A stretch of DNA of 36,860 bases from Prochlorococcus sp. AG-363-A16. GTDB taxonomy: Bacteria > Cyanobacteriota > Cyanobacteriia > PCC-6307 > Cyanobiaceae. Of the stretch, positions 18,547-30,554 are shown in pieces. Position 1 is the first letter of the stretch. Each line of letters opens with the position of its first letter. Both the position numbers and the translations under genes were made by a program. The notes beneath the pieces were generated by a model. It was not told where the DNA came from. It made no database searches and was given only the letters and a program-made list of their open reading frames with translations. The stretch is taken from NCBI GenBank assembly GCA_003280345.1, contig QCFB01000017.1:1-36860 (forward strand), given 5' to 3'.

Positions 18547-19373
18547 GAGCGAGGAATGAATCCTCGAAGTCCCTCAAGGTCGCAAGTAACTCCTCCCCGG
18601 TTGAATCCATTGATTTTCACTTGAACAACTTGTCCATCTTTGGCAAGTTGTTGAACTTTTTCCCAGCTTTTGCGTAAAGCAAGTGCTCTGCAGCTAATGG
18701 TTACCATCCCATCAGCATTTTGTTCACGTGTTACTAAAACTTCAACTTCTAATCCTTTTGGGAATCGTTCCTTGAGGTTGGGAATTACTCCTAGACCACA
18801 TTCGTTTTTTGGCATAAAGCCTGGAGCCTTCCCACCTATATCAACGTAGACACCATCACTCTCAACACCTATTACAGCCCCTGTAGCTATTTCGCCAGTA
18901 TGTCCAACAGGTTCATTGTCATCTAATGCTGCTAAGAAGGCATCTTCATCGAAATCAAAATCGTCGACGCTACGTTGAGAATTTGCTATTTCATTTTGAT
19001 TTTGTGAACTTGTTTCAGTGGGATCTGCTTTGATGACATTGGATTGTTCTGGTGGGCCGAGGAGATCGGCCATGCTTATTCCTTGAGGATCCTCAAGGTC
19101 AAACTTTTTTCTGGTAGTGCTGAAATTTCCTGATTCTGATCTTTTGTCTTGATCAGTTAATTCTTGAGATTTTGATTGATTGATCTGAATCTGATCCTTA
19201 TTAGAGGATCGATCTATTTCAGATTTCTCAATTGTTTTAGAAGCCTGTTCTTCCTTTCTGCTGATATGGAGAACCTGCAGAGGTTTGCGAGGAGGCTTTG
19301 CTGGCGGCCTAGGAGAATTTGGTCTGTTGGGCTGCGGATTGCTTGATCCGGCCATGGGGCCCTTGGGGGTCAT
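18315..19373 (-). CDS. Mirror copy of the truncated S1-like protein gene
   Basis: Reflection of 17488-18546. It holds two S1 RNA-binding domains after a long acidic, disordered N-terminus. It reads into the left arm after the axis, so its last ~31 codons are antisense to the first copy, and the two frames overlap over 18315-18546. The expected third S1 domain is missing in both copies, so no intact gene exists in the window. Confidence 0.85.
   Translation of the reverse strand: MTPKGPMAGSSNPQPNRPNSPRPPAKPPRKPLQVLHISRKEEQASKTIEKSEIDRSSNKDQIQINQSKSQELTDQDKRSESGNFSTTRKKFDLEDPQGISMADLLGPPEQSNVIKADPTETSSQNQNEIANSQRSVDDFDFDEDAFLAALDDNEPVGHTGEIATGAVIGVESDGVYVDIGGKAPGFMPKNECGLGVIPNLKERFPKGLEVEVLVTREQNADGMVTISCRALALRKSWEKVQQLAKDGQVVQVKINGFNRGGVTCDLEGLRGFIPRSQLENGENHETLVGKTLKTAFLEVNPDTRKLVLSEKRAAIAARFSERTSLRVSGLTSRKAVLSVLPTRVSWFSPFSS
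18411..18450. repeat. Central 40 bp palindrome at the fold point, probably partly native
   Basis: The axis lies in the sequence GCAGCTA|TAGCTGC. From the S1-like gene, the codons just past the axis (residues 315-321, I-A-A-R-F-S-E) still read as expected for the family, where I recall a conserved stretch EKRAAIAARFSEL. The reading departs from that pattern only after 18450, where Arg replaces the expected Leu. So the genuine gene probably already holds a palindrome of about 40 bp here, able to seed a fold-back. The palindrome is seen directly. Its native status rests on remembered family sequence. Confidence 0.7.
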
Positions 19374-19424
19374 CGATGGGTCATTCTTACAGGCAAGGTT
19401 AAGTTGTTAATAGGGAAGGAGGTG

Positions 19425-20252
19425 ATGTCTATTACTTCTCATCATCAAAGATTTGATTATTTCAGTTGGCCAAAGGCTGCTGAGGCAGCGAAAAGAGATG
19501 GCGCAACATTGATTTGGCCCTTTGGAGCTTGTGAACAGCATGGGCCTCACTTGCCTTTGGCAACAGACAATCTCTTTGCCGAGAGAATTTTGGTTGCAGT
19601 TCTTGACCGAATGCCTGAACATTTTCCTATTTGGAAGCTTCCTTCTCAGCTGTTTGGCTTTTCTCCAGAACATGCTTCTTTCCCTGGCACTATCTCCTTG
19701 TCAGCAGAATTTTTATTGCAATTGGTTTTAGAAGTTGGTCGTCAGATTTCTTCGATGGGCTTTCGTCGCTTGGTTTTATTTAATGCACATGGTGGTCAAA
19801 TTGGTTTATTGCAGGCTGCAGCAAGAGAGTTAAGGCTGCAATGTCCTTCTATGGCTGTACTTCCTTGTTTCCTTTGGAGTGGGGTTTCTTCATTGGAGAA
19901 TTTGATCCCTTTGGAAGAAAGACTTAATGACCTTCATGCTGGTCTTGCTGAAACGAGTTTGATGCTTTCAATATTTCCAGAATTGGTAGGCATGCAAAAA
20001 ATTTCAGACGGTGATCACTTATCTCCTGATAGCCCCGCAACACCCCCTCTTGGATGGAGTTTGGAAGGGGCCTCTCCTTATGCTTGGTTAACAAAAGACT
20101 TAAGTGATAGTGGTGTAATTGGTGATGCAAGACAGGCAAATAAAACTTTAGGCAAGGCTCTTGAAGAGGCACTTGTAGAGCACTGGGTAGAACTTTTGAC
20201 CACTCTTATGCTGAGCAAATGGCCACCTATTTCAGATAAAGAATCGTATTAA
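19425..20252 (+). CDS. Creatininase-family amidohydrolase (mirror copy)
   Basis: Reflection of 16609-17436 with the same ExH...D and NAHGG metal-binding motifs. The ATG at 19425 has AAGGAGG two bases upstream, and a TTG at 19404 is the alternative start. It lies upstream of the mirrored ado, and its substrate is unknown. Confidence 0.85.
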   Translation: MSITSHHQRFDYFSWPKAAEAAKRDGATLIWPFGACEQHGPHLPLATDNLFAERILVAVLDRMPEHFPIWKLPSQLFGFSPEHASFPGTISLSAEFLLQLVLEVGRQISSMGFRRLVLFNAHGGQIGLLQAAARELRLQCPSMAVLPCFLWSGVSSLENLIPLEERLNDLHAGLAETSLMLSIFPELVGMQKISDGDHLSPDSPATPPLGWSLEGASPYAWLTKDLSDSGVIGDARQANKTLGKALEEALVEHWVELLTTLMLSKWPPISDKESY

Positions 20253-20337
20253 TCTCACTACGTACTAAGACATAGTTCCCTATTTCTTGCATAGGTGGCT
20301 AAAGTCGTGGCCATTGCACAAATTTTAGAAGAGATTT

Positions 20338-21066
20338 ATGCCGATCCTCGAATCTCCTGAGGTAGCAGTAGTTGATAGTCCTGATGGTTTTTCATCTGGA
20401 TTGCCTGATTTCACTACTGTGTCTTATAAGGATGCTTATAGCCGGATTAATGCAATTGTCATTGAAGGAGAGCAAGAGGCTCATGACAATTACATTTCAA
20501 TTGGTACTTTGATCCCAGAGCAGGCTGAGGAGCTTAAAAAGCTTGCTCGAATGGAGTTAAAGCATATGAGGGGCTTTACAGCTTGTGGCAAGAATCTTGC
20601 TGTTGAGCCTGATATGCAATTTGCCAAGCAGTTCTTTTCTTCATTGCATGGCAATTTTCAGGAGGCTCTTAAAGATGGCAAATTAACAACTTGCTTCCTT
20701 ATTCAGGCAATACTTATTGAGGCTTTCGCAATTTCGGCATACCACGTTTATATTCGAGTGGCAGACCCTTTTGCGAAAAAAATTACTGAAGGCGTTGTTC
20801 AAGATGAATACCTTCATTTGAATTATGGCCAGGAATGGCTTAAGGCCAATTTGGAGAACTGTAAAGAAGAGTTGATGGAGGCTAACAAGGTTAATCTTCC
20901 CTTGATTAAGTCGATGCTTGATCAAGTTGCAGAAGATGCATCAGTTCTTCATATGGATAAAGAAGAGTTGATGGAGGAGTTTATGATTGCTTATCAAGAC
21001 TCACTTACAGAGATGGGCCTTGATAATCGTGAGATAGCACGCATGGCTCTGGCCGCAGTCGTTTGA
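20338..21066 (+). CDS. ado: Aldehyde-deformylating oxygenase (mirror copy)
   Basis: Reflection of 15795-16523. A 242-residue di-iron alkane-forming enzyme with ligands Glu45, Glu73, His76, Glu128, Glu157 and His160. It is followed by the mirrored intrinsic terminator and then aar. Confidence 0.97.
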   Translation: MPILESPEVAVVDSPDGFSSGLPDFTTVSYKDAYSRINAIVIEGEQEAHDNYISIGTLIPEQAEELKKLARMELKHMRGFTACGKNLAVEPDMQFAKQFFSSLHGNFQEALKDGKLTTCFLIQAILIEAFAISAYHVYIRVADPFAKKITEGVVQDEYLHLNYGQEWLKANLENCKEELMEANKVNLPLIKSMLDQVAEDASVLHMDKEELMEEFMIAYQDSLTEMGLDNREIARMALAAVV

Positions 21067-21125
21067 AGCATTTAGGTAATCGAAAATTTTTTAGCAAATT
21101 TTGATTTATCATGTTTCTCCTGGAC

Positions 21126-21149
21126 TTTCCCTCCTGGGGAAATTTTTTT
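21126..21149 (+). terminator. Intrinsic terminator after ado (mirror copy)
   Basis: TTTCCC-TCCTG-GGGAAA plus seven T, 59 bases after the ado stop and 73 bases before the aar ATG. This is the reflection of 15712-15735. Confidence 0.75.
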
Positions 21150-21222
21150 ATTGGGTAATGATGAGCTAAGGTCCCATGGCTTAAAAGGCTTCTTGTTCCG
21201 ATTATTTTGTTATTGATAGGCA

Positions 21223-22263
21223 ATGTTTGGACTGATCGGACACTCAACAAGCTTCCATGACGCAAGGCGAAAAGCAATGGAGCTTGGTTATGACCATATT
21301 GCAGAAGGGGATCTAGATGTTTGGTGCAGTGCGCCTCCTCAACTTGTTGAACATGTTGAGGTTGTTAGCCCTTCAGGCAAGAGCATTGAAGGTGCCTACA
21401 TAGATTCATGCTTTGTTCCTGAAATGCTCGGCCGCTTTAAAACTGCCAGGAGAAAAGTCCTCAATGCAATGGAATTGGCCCAGAAGAAAGGCATAAGTAT
21501 TACTGCACTTGGTGGATTTACTTCAATAATTTTTGAGAATTTCAATCTGCTGCAGCATCAACATATTCGCAACACGACTCTTGAATGGAATCGATTTACG
21601 ACCGGGAATACTCATACTGCTTGGGTTATTTGTCGACAGCTAGAAATAAATGCCCCCTCTATTGGAATTGACCTCAAGAAGGCTTGTGTAGCAGTGATTG
21701 GAGCAACTGGTGATATTGGTAGTGCTGTTTGCCGTTGGCTGTCTAAACGTACTGGTGTGGCTGAATTATTGTTAGTTGCGAGGCAGCAGCAACCTCTTGT
21801 TGAACTTCAGAAAGATTTAGGGGGCGGACGTATCCTTTCACTTGAAGAAGCTTTGCTTGAAGCAGATGTTGTTGTTTGGGTTGCGAGCATGCCCCGCACT
21901 CTTGAAATAGGTTCATATCAACTTCGTAAACCTTGCTTAATGATTGATGGTGGATATCCCAAGAATCTCGATTCAAAGTTTTCCGGTGATGGAGTTCACA
22001 TTCTTAAGGGTGGAATAGTTGAATTCTTTAAAGACATCGGATGGAGCATGATGGAGTTGGCAGAGATGGATAGGCCGCAGCGGCAGATGTTTGCTTGTTT
22101 TGCAGAGGCTATGATTCTTGAATTTGAAAATTGTCAAACTAATTTCAGTTGGGGGAGAAATAACATAACTCTTGAGAAAATGGATTTTATTGGAGAAGCT
22201 TCTGTTAGAAATGGTTTTTCTACTTTGAATCTGAAGCCTCAGTTTGAGGCTGCAATTGCCTGA
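21223..22263 (+). CDS. aar: Long-chain acyl-ACP reductase (mirror copy)
   Basis: Reflection of 14598-15638. It makes fatty aldehyde for ADO, with Rossmann loop GATGDIGS and catalytic Cys292 in MFACFAEAM. It is followed after 27 bases by accA. Confidence 0.96.
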   Translation: MFGLIGHSTSFHDARRKAMELGYDHIAEGDLDVWCSAPPQLVEHVEVVSPSGKSIEGAYIDSCFVPEMLGRFKTARRKVLNAMELAQKKGISITALGGFTSIIFENFNLLQHQHIRNTTLEWNRFTTGNTHTAWVICRQLEINAPSIGIDLKKACVAVIGATGDIGSAVCRWLSKRTGVAELLLVARQQQPLVELQKDLGGGRILSLEEALLEADVVVWVASMPRTLEIGSYQLRKPCLMIDGGYPKNLDSKFSGDGVHILKGGIVEFFKDIGWSMMELAEMDRPQRQMFACFAEAMILEFENCQTNFSWGRNNITLEKMDFIGEASVRNGFSTLNLKPQFEAAIA

Positions 22264-22290
22264 ATTTTATTCACTTACTTTCTTGGTCTC

Positions 22291-23280
22291 ATGGCTCGTC
22301 GTTATCTTCTTGAATTCGAGAAGCCACTCGTAGAACTTGAGAAGCAGATAGAGCAGATTAGGGAACTTGCACGGGACTCAGAAGTAGATGTCAGTCAGCA
22401 ATTACTTCAGCTTGAGACATTAGCGGCCAGAAGAAGAGAAGAAATTTTTCAAGCTTTAACTCCTGCACAAAAAATTCAAGTAGCTCGCCATCCTCAAAGG
22501 CCAAGCACACTAGATTTCATTCAGATGTTTTGTGATGAGTGGATTGAATTGCATGGAGATAGGAATGGCAGTGATGATCAAGCTCTTATTGGAGGGATAG
22601 GAAGTATTGGCACGCGATCTGTACTTTTGATAGGCCAACAGAAAGGCCGAGATACAAAAGAGAATGTGGCTAGAAATTTTGGGATGGCAACACCTGGGGG
22701 ATATCGCAAGGCTTTGCGATTAATGGAACATGCGGATCGATTCAAATTACCAATACTTTCTTTTATTGATACTCCAGGAGCATATGCTGGCCTTTTAGCA
22801 GAAGAGCAAGGTCAGGGAGAAGCGATTGCTGTGAATCTCCGTGAGATGTTTCGGTTACGTGTTCCAATTATCGCAACTGTTATAGGTGAAGGGGGCTCAG
22901 GAGGCGCTTTAGGTATTGGGGTGGCTGACCGCTTATTAATGTTTGAACACAGTGTTTATACGGTGGCAAGTCCAGAAGCATGTGCATCTATCCTTTGGAG
23001 AGATGCGGGCAAGGCTCCTGAAGCAGCTTCTGCTTTGAAAATTACTGGGCCTGATTTGCTTAACCTTGGTGTTGTCGATGAGGTTTTGCAAGAGCCTGCG
23101 GGAGGAAATAATTGGGCACCTCTTAAAGCAGGTGAAATCCTTAAGGAAGCTCTAGAAAGACATCTTGAAGAACTAATGGCGCTATCAGTAGATCAGCTTC
23201 GTCAGGCGCGGTATCGCAAATTTAGATCGATGGGAAAAGTTTTAGAGTCGAGTGCTTCAGAGACAGGGATGAGTAACTAG
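22291..23280 (+). CDS. accA: Acetyl-CoA carboxylase carboxyltransferase subunit alpha (mirror copy)
   Basis: Reflection of 13581-14570. The AccA core motifs [10 protein letters not shown] and [12 protein letters not shown] are present. It supplies malonyl-CoA for fatty-acid synthesis and sits between aar and the SDR gene in one direction. Confidence 0.97.
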   Translation: MARRYLLEFEKPLVELEKQIEQIRELARDSEVDVSQQLLQLETLAARRREEIFQALTPAQKIQVARHPQRPSTLDFIQMFCDEWIELHGDRNGSDDQALIGGIGSIGTRSVLLIGQQKGRDTKENVARNFGMATPGGYRKALRLMEHADRFKLPILSFIDTPGAYAGLLAEEQGQGEAIAVNLREMFRLRVPIIATVIGEGGSGGALGIGVADRLLMFEHSVYTVASPEACASILWRDAGKAPEAASALKITGPDLLNLGVVDEVLQEPAGGNNWAPLKAGEILKEALERHLEELMALSVDQLRQARYRKFRSMGKVLESSASETGMSN

Positions 23281-23304
23281 AGTCTTTTTGTTTGCATACA
23301 AGCA

Positions 23305-24012
23305 TTGCCAACAGCCTTAATTACAGGAGCATCAAGGGGGATAGGTGAAGCTACAGCAAAGTTGTTTGCTAAAGCTGGATGGGATCTCCTTTTAATTGCT
23401 CGAACAGAAAGGTCTCTTGATTCTTTGGCCGCCGAACTTGTTCAATCAGGAATAACTGTTCGATACAAGTCATTGGACCTTTCTGATTCAGCCTCTATAA
23501 AGCCTGGAGTCCAAGAACTTTTAGCCCAGGATCTTTGTCCATCTGTGCTAATTAATAATGCTGGCGTTGCATGGACTGGTGAACTTTTGTCTATGCCTTT
23601 AGAAGAGTGGCAGTGGTTGTTACAGATGAATTTGACTAGTGTTTTTCAAATGTGTGCAGTGGTTGTACCTCATATGCGAGAAAAGGGTGGATTGGTTATT
23701 AATGTAAGTAGCCATGCAGCAAATAATGCTTTCCCACAATGGGCTGGTTACTGTGTGACTAAATCTGCGTTATCCACTTTTACTAAATGTTTAGCGGTGG
23801 AGGAACGAAAAAACTCAATACGCGCGTGTACGCTAACCCTTGGTTCGGTTAATACAACGCTTTGGGATGCGGATTCAGTCCAAAGCAATTTTGATCGAAA
23901 TTCGATGCTCTCTGCAGGTCAGGCTGCTTCGGCGCTTCTTTATCTTGCGGAACAACCGTCTTCACAAATAATTGAAGACATTACACTTATGCCAGCTCAT
24001 GGAGCTTTTTAA
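23305..24012 (+). CDS. Short-chain dehydrogenase/reductase (mirror copy)
   Basis: Reflection of 12849-13556. A TTG-started SDR with TGASRGIG, NNAG and YxxxK motifs, 24 bases after accA and eight bases before folE. Its substrate is unknown. Confidence 0.88.
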   Translation: MPTALITGASRGIGEATAKLFAKAGWDLLLIARTERSLDSLAAELVQSGITVRYKSLDLSDSASIKPGVQELLAQDLCPSVLINNAGVAWTGELLSMPLEEWQWLLQMNLTSVFQMCAVVVPHMREKGGLVINVSSHAANNAFPQWAGYCVTKSALSTFTKCLAVEERKNSIRACTLTLGSVNTTLWDADSVQSNFDRNSMLSAGQAASALLYLAEQPSSQIIEDITLMPAHGAF

Positions 24013-24020
24013 TTAAACTT

Positions 24021-24770
24021 ATGACCACTACTGTTCCTAAATATCCAAACGATTTCGATGAAGAGAAAAAGTTGTCATCACAGCAATTGAAGGTCTCAGA
24101 CCGCATTCGTGATCGTTTGCTTAGTCATGGAGTATCTTTCTTTGCAAATGATAATGTTTCTGAATATATTCAACCTGGTGAGTTGGATGAGTTAGAGGAT
24201 GAAGTCCGTCACAGATTTAAAGAGTTACTTAAAACCTTAATAATTGATATTGATAATGATCATAATACAAATGAGACTGCAGATAGGGTCGCTAGAATGT
24301 ATATTCATGAGATTTTCAAAGGCAGATATCATAAGCAACCCAAAGTAACTAGCTTCCCTAATGTCAAGAATTTAGACGAGATATATACTGTCGGCCCAAT
24401 AACAGTTCGCTCTGCTTGTTCTCATCATTTCGTCCCTATTATGGGCAGTTGTTGGATTGGTATTAAACCTGGATCAAGAGTTATTGGACTTTCCAAGTTT
24501 GCCAGAGTTGCTGATTGGGTTTTCTCTAGGCCTCATATTCAAGAAGAGGCAGTGATGATTCTTGCAGATGAAATTGAGCGTCTTTGCGAGCCTCAAGGCT
24601 TAGGCATAATTATCAAGGCTGAACATTATTGTATGAAGTTACGTGGTGTAATGGAGTCGCAATGCAGCATGGTTAATTCTGTTGTGCGTGGTGATTTTCG
24701 TCATGACTTGAGTCTTAAACAGGAATTCTTTGCACTTGTAAGACAACAGGAAAGTTCTTTGCTTAAATAA
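24021..24770 (+). CDS. folE: GTP cyclohydrolase I (mirror copy)
   Basis: Reflection of 12091-12840. The first enzyme of folate/pterin synthesis, with zinc ligands Cys133, His136 and Cys204. It is convergent with trpF. Confidence 0.96.
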   Translation: MTTTVPKYPNDFDEEKKLSSQQLKVSDRIRDRLLSHGVSFFANDNVSEYIQPGELDELEDEVRHRFKELLKTLIIDIDNDHNTNETADRVARMYIHEIFKGRYHKQPKVTSFPNVKNLDEIYTVGPITVRSACSHHFVPIMGSCWIGIKPGSRVIGLSKFARVADWVFSRPHIQEEAVMILADEIERLCEPQGLGIIIKAEHYCMKLRGVMESQCSMVNSVVRGDFRHDLSLKQEFFALVRQQESSLLK

Positions 24771-24849
24771 CTGATTGTTTGAACTTTTATCTAAGTATTT
24801 AACTAGATAGAAAATAATTTTGGAATGTTATTTTCAATAACGATTGACT
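24771..24849. terminator. Hairpins between folE and trpF (mirror copy)
   Basis: Reflection of 12012-12090: an A/T-rich convergent gap with a GTTATT-TTC-AATAAC stem (24827-24841) and an ATCTA/TAGAT stem. It is a possible two-way terminator. Confidence 0.4.
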
Positions 24850-25545
24850 TTAATTTTCTACTTCTAGGTTTGAAGATTTGCCTTTTATTACGTCTATTAA
24901 TAATTTGACGCTTTCTATATTCTTGATGCCTGGAGCAATTTCAAGTTTGCTAGAGGCATCAATTCCATATGGACTTACTTTCTTAAGAACTTCTGGTATC
25001 CACTCTGCGGATATTCCACCAGCAAGCCACCATGGAACTTCAAAGGTGGCTTTTTCAATTAATTCCAGGGGAATTTTGTTCCCTGTTCCACCTAGTTGAT
25101 TAGGGCTCCATGCATCAAGTAATAGTGCATCTACTGAATCTCCAAAGGCATTTGCCAGATGTAAGTCTTCTGGGTTTTTGATGCGAAGTGCCTTCCACCA
25201 TTTGATATTTGGGTGTTTTTTTCGAAGTAAAGAGCATCTTTGAGGTGACTCTTGACCGTGTAATTGGATGGCTGTTGGAAGACCTTCTCCTTTAAGTTCA
25301 TTCTCTAATTCCTGATCGTTTAGATCAGCTATGACCCATACCCGCTCCAAAGAGGGTGAGACATTAGTCAGTTGAGAAAATAAATGTCTTCTTAGAGCAT
25401 TGGCTACAAAGCGAGGAGAAGCTTTTACTCCAATCACGCCAATAGCATCAGCACCTAGTCGTGAGATTTCAACAGCTTGATCGACTTTAGTTATCCCGCA
25501 GATTTTTACAGCGGTGAATGTCGGAGCCCCCATGTTGTAGGTCAT
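24850..25545 (-). CDS. trpF: Phosphoribosylanthranilate isomerase (mirror copy)
   Basis: Reflection of 11316-12011. Tryptophan pathway TIM barrel with KICGIT (Cys16), LLLDAW (Asp144) and GGTG. Confidence 0.95.
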   Translation of the reverse strand: MTYNMGAPTFTAVKICGITKVDQAVEISRLGADAIGVIGVKASPRFVANALRRHLFSQLTNVSPSLERVWVIADLNDQELENELKGEGLPTAIQLHGQESPQRCSLLRKKHPNIKWWKALRIKNPEDLHLANAFGDSVDALLLDAWSPNQLGGTGNKIPLELIEKATFEVPWWLAGGISAEWIPEVLKKVSPYGIDASSKLEIAPGIKNIESVKLLIDVIKGKSSNLEVEN

Positions 25546-25595
25546 TGGATAATGTCTTTTCTAGGATTGGTTAGTGATTGACCTCAAAAGGTCAT

Positions 25596-26876
25596 ATGGA
25601 GGATGAAGGTTTGGAAGCCTGGGAGTTAATGAGGATCAAAGGAATACCTTTGAGGGTTCATCCAAGTTGGTTTGTCGTCCTTTTGCTTTTTACTTGGACA
25701 GCCCAAGCTCAGGTAACCAGTATCACGGAGTCTCCTTTGCCATTTTGGGGTGCATGGCTTCTTGGTTTTATAACTTCCTTACTTTTATTTGTGTCAGTTC
25801 TTCTACATGAACTTGGACATTCTTTAGTTGCTTTGCATGAAGGAGTAAAGGTAAGAAGTATTACCCTTTTTCTACTAGGTGGGGTCGCCCGAGTTGAAAG
25901 GGAATGTCGAACTCCAATGGGCTCTTTGCGGGTTGCCATTGCTGGTACTTTGGTAAGCCTTTTCTTAGCAGTAGTTTTGCTAGGTGGAGTTAAATCAGCC
26001 TCTGAGATAAGCCCCTTGCTTGCAAATTTATTAGGTCAATTGGGTTCTTTGAATCTTGTCTTGGCATTGTTTAACCTTTTGCCTGGACTTCCTTTAGATG
26101 GAGGGGCAATACTTAAGGCTTTGGTTTGGCAATTAACAGGTAGTCAAAGAAAAGGAGTACAGGTAGCTACAACTTCAGGTCGTCTGCTTTCATTGTTTGC
26201 GATTGTTTTTGGGAGTTGGATTTGCATCAAGGGAGGTGGTTTTGGCGGACTGTGGCTGATTTTGCTTGGTTGGTTTGGTTTTGCGGCATCGCGTTCACAG
26301 AGTCAGATGCTTGCTATGCAAAACATATTGAGGGAATTAAAAGTTAGTCAGGCTTGTAGCCGCAGATATCGAGTATTAGAAGAAGATCAACCTCTTCGAA
26401 GACTTAGCGAGTTGCGCTTAAAAAAAAGTGAAAGTCAGAAAATGGCTGATTGGGTTCTCATTTGTCGTTCGGGTAGATGGGTTGGATATGTGACTGATGA
26501 GCCTTTGAAAGATATTCCAGTTCAGTATTGGGACAATCGCTTCTTGGTTGATTACACGAAACCATTAGGAGAATTACCTTCGATCCAGGAGAAGGATCCA
26601 CTTTGGAAGGCTGTTATTCAATTAGAGAGTTCAAAAGAAGGAAGACTTCTTGTTTTTAATAATGCAAGTTTACCTTCAGGAACTTTGGACCGAGCTGATA
26701 TAGGTGAAGCTGTCTTAAGGCGTTTTGGATTAAATAAGATTCCAAGTTCCTTGCTTGATGCTGCAAGAAACCAAAATATCTATCCATTGGGGCTTGCTCT
26801 ACCTCAGATTGTTGAAACCATGCTTTCAGAAGGGATAGTTGAAGATCCTTCCTCAGGAACATTTAGTGAGAAATGA
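25596..26876 (+). CDS. Site-2-protease-like M50 zinc metalloprotease (mirror copy)
   Basis: Reflection of 9985-11265. An HELGH and NLLPGLPLDGG membrane protease with a CBS-like C-terminus. The ATG at 25596 with AAAAGG is preferred over the TTG at 25578. Its 3' end overlaps the convergent ligase gene by 73 bases. Confidence 0.88.
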   Translation: MEDEGLEAWELMRIKGIPLRVHPSWFVVLLLFTWTAQAQVTSITESPLPFWGAWLLGFITSLLLFVSVLLHELGHSLVALHEGVKVRSITLFLLGGVARVERECRTPMGSLRVAIAGTLVSLFLAVVLLGGVKSASEISPLLANLLGQLGSLNLVLALFNLLPGLPLDGGAILKALVWQLTGSQRKGVQVATTSGRLLSLFAIVFGSWICIKGGGFGGLWLILLGWFGFAASRSQSQMLAMQNILRELKVSQACSRRYRVLEEDQPLRRLSELRLKKSESQKMADWVLICRSGRWVGYVTDEPLKDIPVQYWDNRFLVDYTKPLGELPSIQEKDPLWKAVIQLESSKEGRLLVFNNASLPSGTLDRADIGEAVLRRFGLNKIPSSLLDAARNQNIYPLGLALPQIVETMLSEGIVEDPSSGTFSEK

Positions 26877-27625
26877 TGGGCTCTTCTTTTTGCTTCAATT
26901 AATTCTTCTTTTGTTACTTGTTTGATTTGCCATTTGACTTTTGGCCAGCATGATTTCATAGCTGCTTGAAGTGCCTTTTCTAATCCTTTGCGAGGAATTT
27001 CTTTTGTTGCTGGTTTTGGTGGCTTTTCACCAAACACTTCGATCCAGAGTTTTTTAGGTGGGTCGAGAAGAATTTCTCCATGTTGTAGAAGGTGCCCTTT
27101 CCTCCAATGTTGAGCACTCCCAATGCGCTTGTTGCCATATTGATCCACAAGATCGGCAGGAGTTGATGTTGAGAAGCAGTCACTGGCAAGTGTGGGAGAG
27201 GAAATAAATTGACTACCAAATTCCAATTCAAGTCCTAAATCAGAGAATCCTTTGATAAGCCATTGATTGGCTTTTATATAAGCTTCTCGTTTTTTGCGCG
27301 GTGGTGATTTCCAGATAAGCGCATAAGTGAGTCCTTGGCTATGAAGAACGGCTCTTCCTCCACTTGGGCGTCGAACTATTTGCAGTTTTTTTTGTTCCAA
27401 AAGCGTTGCCCATTTTTCTGGTATGTGTTTTTGGTTTTTACCAATAGATAACCATGGGCCTTTCCAAGTGTAGAAACGTAATGCAATTGAAAAGGTCGAA
27501 CTCTTCAAAGATTCTTCTAGCAGCATGACGTCTAAAGCCATTTGCTCAGGACCCTCAAGCTTTATTTGAGGGATCAGCTTTCCTTTTTCATGATTTTGAG
27601 ATGAACTTGGAAGAAAGTTAACCAT
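26804..27625 (-). CDS. LipM/LplA-family octanoyl- or lipoate-protein transferase (mirror copy)
   Basis: Reflection of 9236-10057. RRPSGGRAVLH signature, Cys150 in SDCFSTSTPADLV and Lys167 in NKRIGSAQ favour a LipM-like octanoyltransferase acting on lipoyl domains. Confidence 0.85.
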   Translation of the reverse strand: MVNFLPSSSQNHEKGKLIPQIKLEGPEQMALDVMLLEESLKSSTFSIALRFYTWKGPWLSIGKNQKHIPEKWATLLEQKKLQIVRRPSGGRAVLHSQGLTYALIWKSPPRKKREAYIKANQWLIKGFSDLGLELEFGSQFISSPTLASDCFSTSTPADLVDQYGNKRIGSAQHWRKGHLLQHGEILLDPPKKLWIEVFGEKPPKPATKEIPRKGLEKALQAAMKSCWPKVKWQIKQVTKEELIEAKRRAHHFSLNVPEEGSSTIPSESMVSTI

Positions 27626-27672
27626 TTAGTAAAAGACCTTTAAAGACACTTTTGTGAGATGTTTTTTAGGGG

Positions 27673-27690
27673 ATAGGTGTTCATAGGTGT
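27673..27690 (+). promoter_or_regulatory. Tandem ATAGGTGT element upstream of psaM (mirror copy)
   Basis: Two exact ATAGGTGT 8-mers at 10 bp period, ending 77 bases before the psaM ATG. Reflection of 9171-9188. Confidence 0.35.
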
Positions 27691-27767
27691 GTGACAGGCT
27701 TTTGCGATAAGTGGCCATACATCCATATTTGAGGGGAGAATAGGAAGAATTCCAAAGACCTTCCCTT

Positions 27768-27872
27768 ATGGACCCCACCTCCACTATTGACCTTGCTGGC
27801 CTTTGCTTAGTGGTCGTTATACATGCGGGCATTCTTGCTTTGCGTCTTGGCATCAGCCTTCAACGTGCTTGA
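27768..27872 (+). CDS. psaM: Photosystem I subunit XII PsaM (mirror copy)
   Basis: Reflection of 8989-9093. A 34-residue one-helix photosystem I subunit starting [17 protein letters not shown], with an in-frame stop closely upstream of its only ATG. Confidence 0.88.
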   Translation: MDPTSTIDLAGLCLVVVIHAGILALRLGISLQRA

Positions 27873-27948
27873 TTGATATTCTTGGGCCTTGGCAATTGAG
27901 CATCTGTGCGATAGAAGCGGTTAAACGCAGACTGCACTCATCTCTCAA

Positions 27949-28353
27949 TTGGACAAAATAAGGCCCAGAAAAAAAATTAATAGAGCTAGGCCAAAGCAGC
28001 AAATGGTTAGCTCTATTGGAGGTAAAAGAAAGAGAGTAGATGCTGCAACCCTTGCTTCAAAGCTCCAGTTGCAAGAGCAACAGAGGGAGTTTGTTTACAG
28101 TGTCTTTGCTTTAGGAATGAAGCTAGGACTGCTTTCTTTAGGTATCCTAAGCCTTTTTAATTTGGGGGTTTTTTCTGCTACTAGGTTAGATCGCAATTCT
28201 GAACTCTCTTCTGTATTGGGTGCAGAAGCTTCAAAACTCATCAACTTGCAAAGACGTTTTGATCGTTTATTTACCATTGGAGGGGAAAGGAGGTTGATGG
28301 ATGAGCAGGATCAGTGGATCGCTCCAAACCGTATAAGGATCATTTGGCGTTGA
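27949..28353 (+). CDS. Small single-pass membrane protein, unknown (mirror copy)
   Basis: Reflection of 8508-8912. A basic N-terminus, one membrane helix (about 50-76) and a tail ending in WIAPNRIRIIWR. The start is TTG at 27949 or ATG at 28003. Confidence 0.7.
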   Translation: MDKIRPRKKINRARPKQQMVSSIGGKRKRVDAATLASKLQLQEQQREFVYSVFALGMKLGLLSLGILSLFNLGVFSATRLDRNSELSSVLGAEASKLINLQRRFDRLFTIGGERRLMDEQDQWIAPNRIRIIWR

Positions 28354-28405
28354 ATTGCATTTCTAAATGAGCTCAAGGGTTAATTTTCATTCATAGTTGA
28401 GTTAG

Positions 28406-29468
<1,063 letters not shown>

Positions 29469-29473
29469 AATAA

Positions 29474-30364
<891 letters not shown>

Positions 30365-30554
30365 CTAATGTTCACAGATTACAGTTATTTTCATTTAAGG
30401 TCTGAAAATGTCTAGGTGGTGGATGTTTGCGAAATTCGACACATTGATTTGGTTTTTGTTAACAATTGAACAACAGAAAGGACTTGTTTATATTTACTGA
30501 GAATAAATACTCAAAGCCAAGTTATTTGCTTGTGGTTCGTTGTTTCTTTGGGAT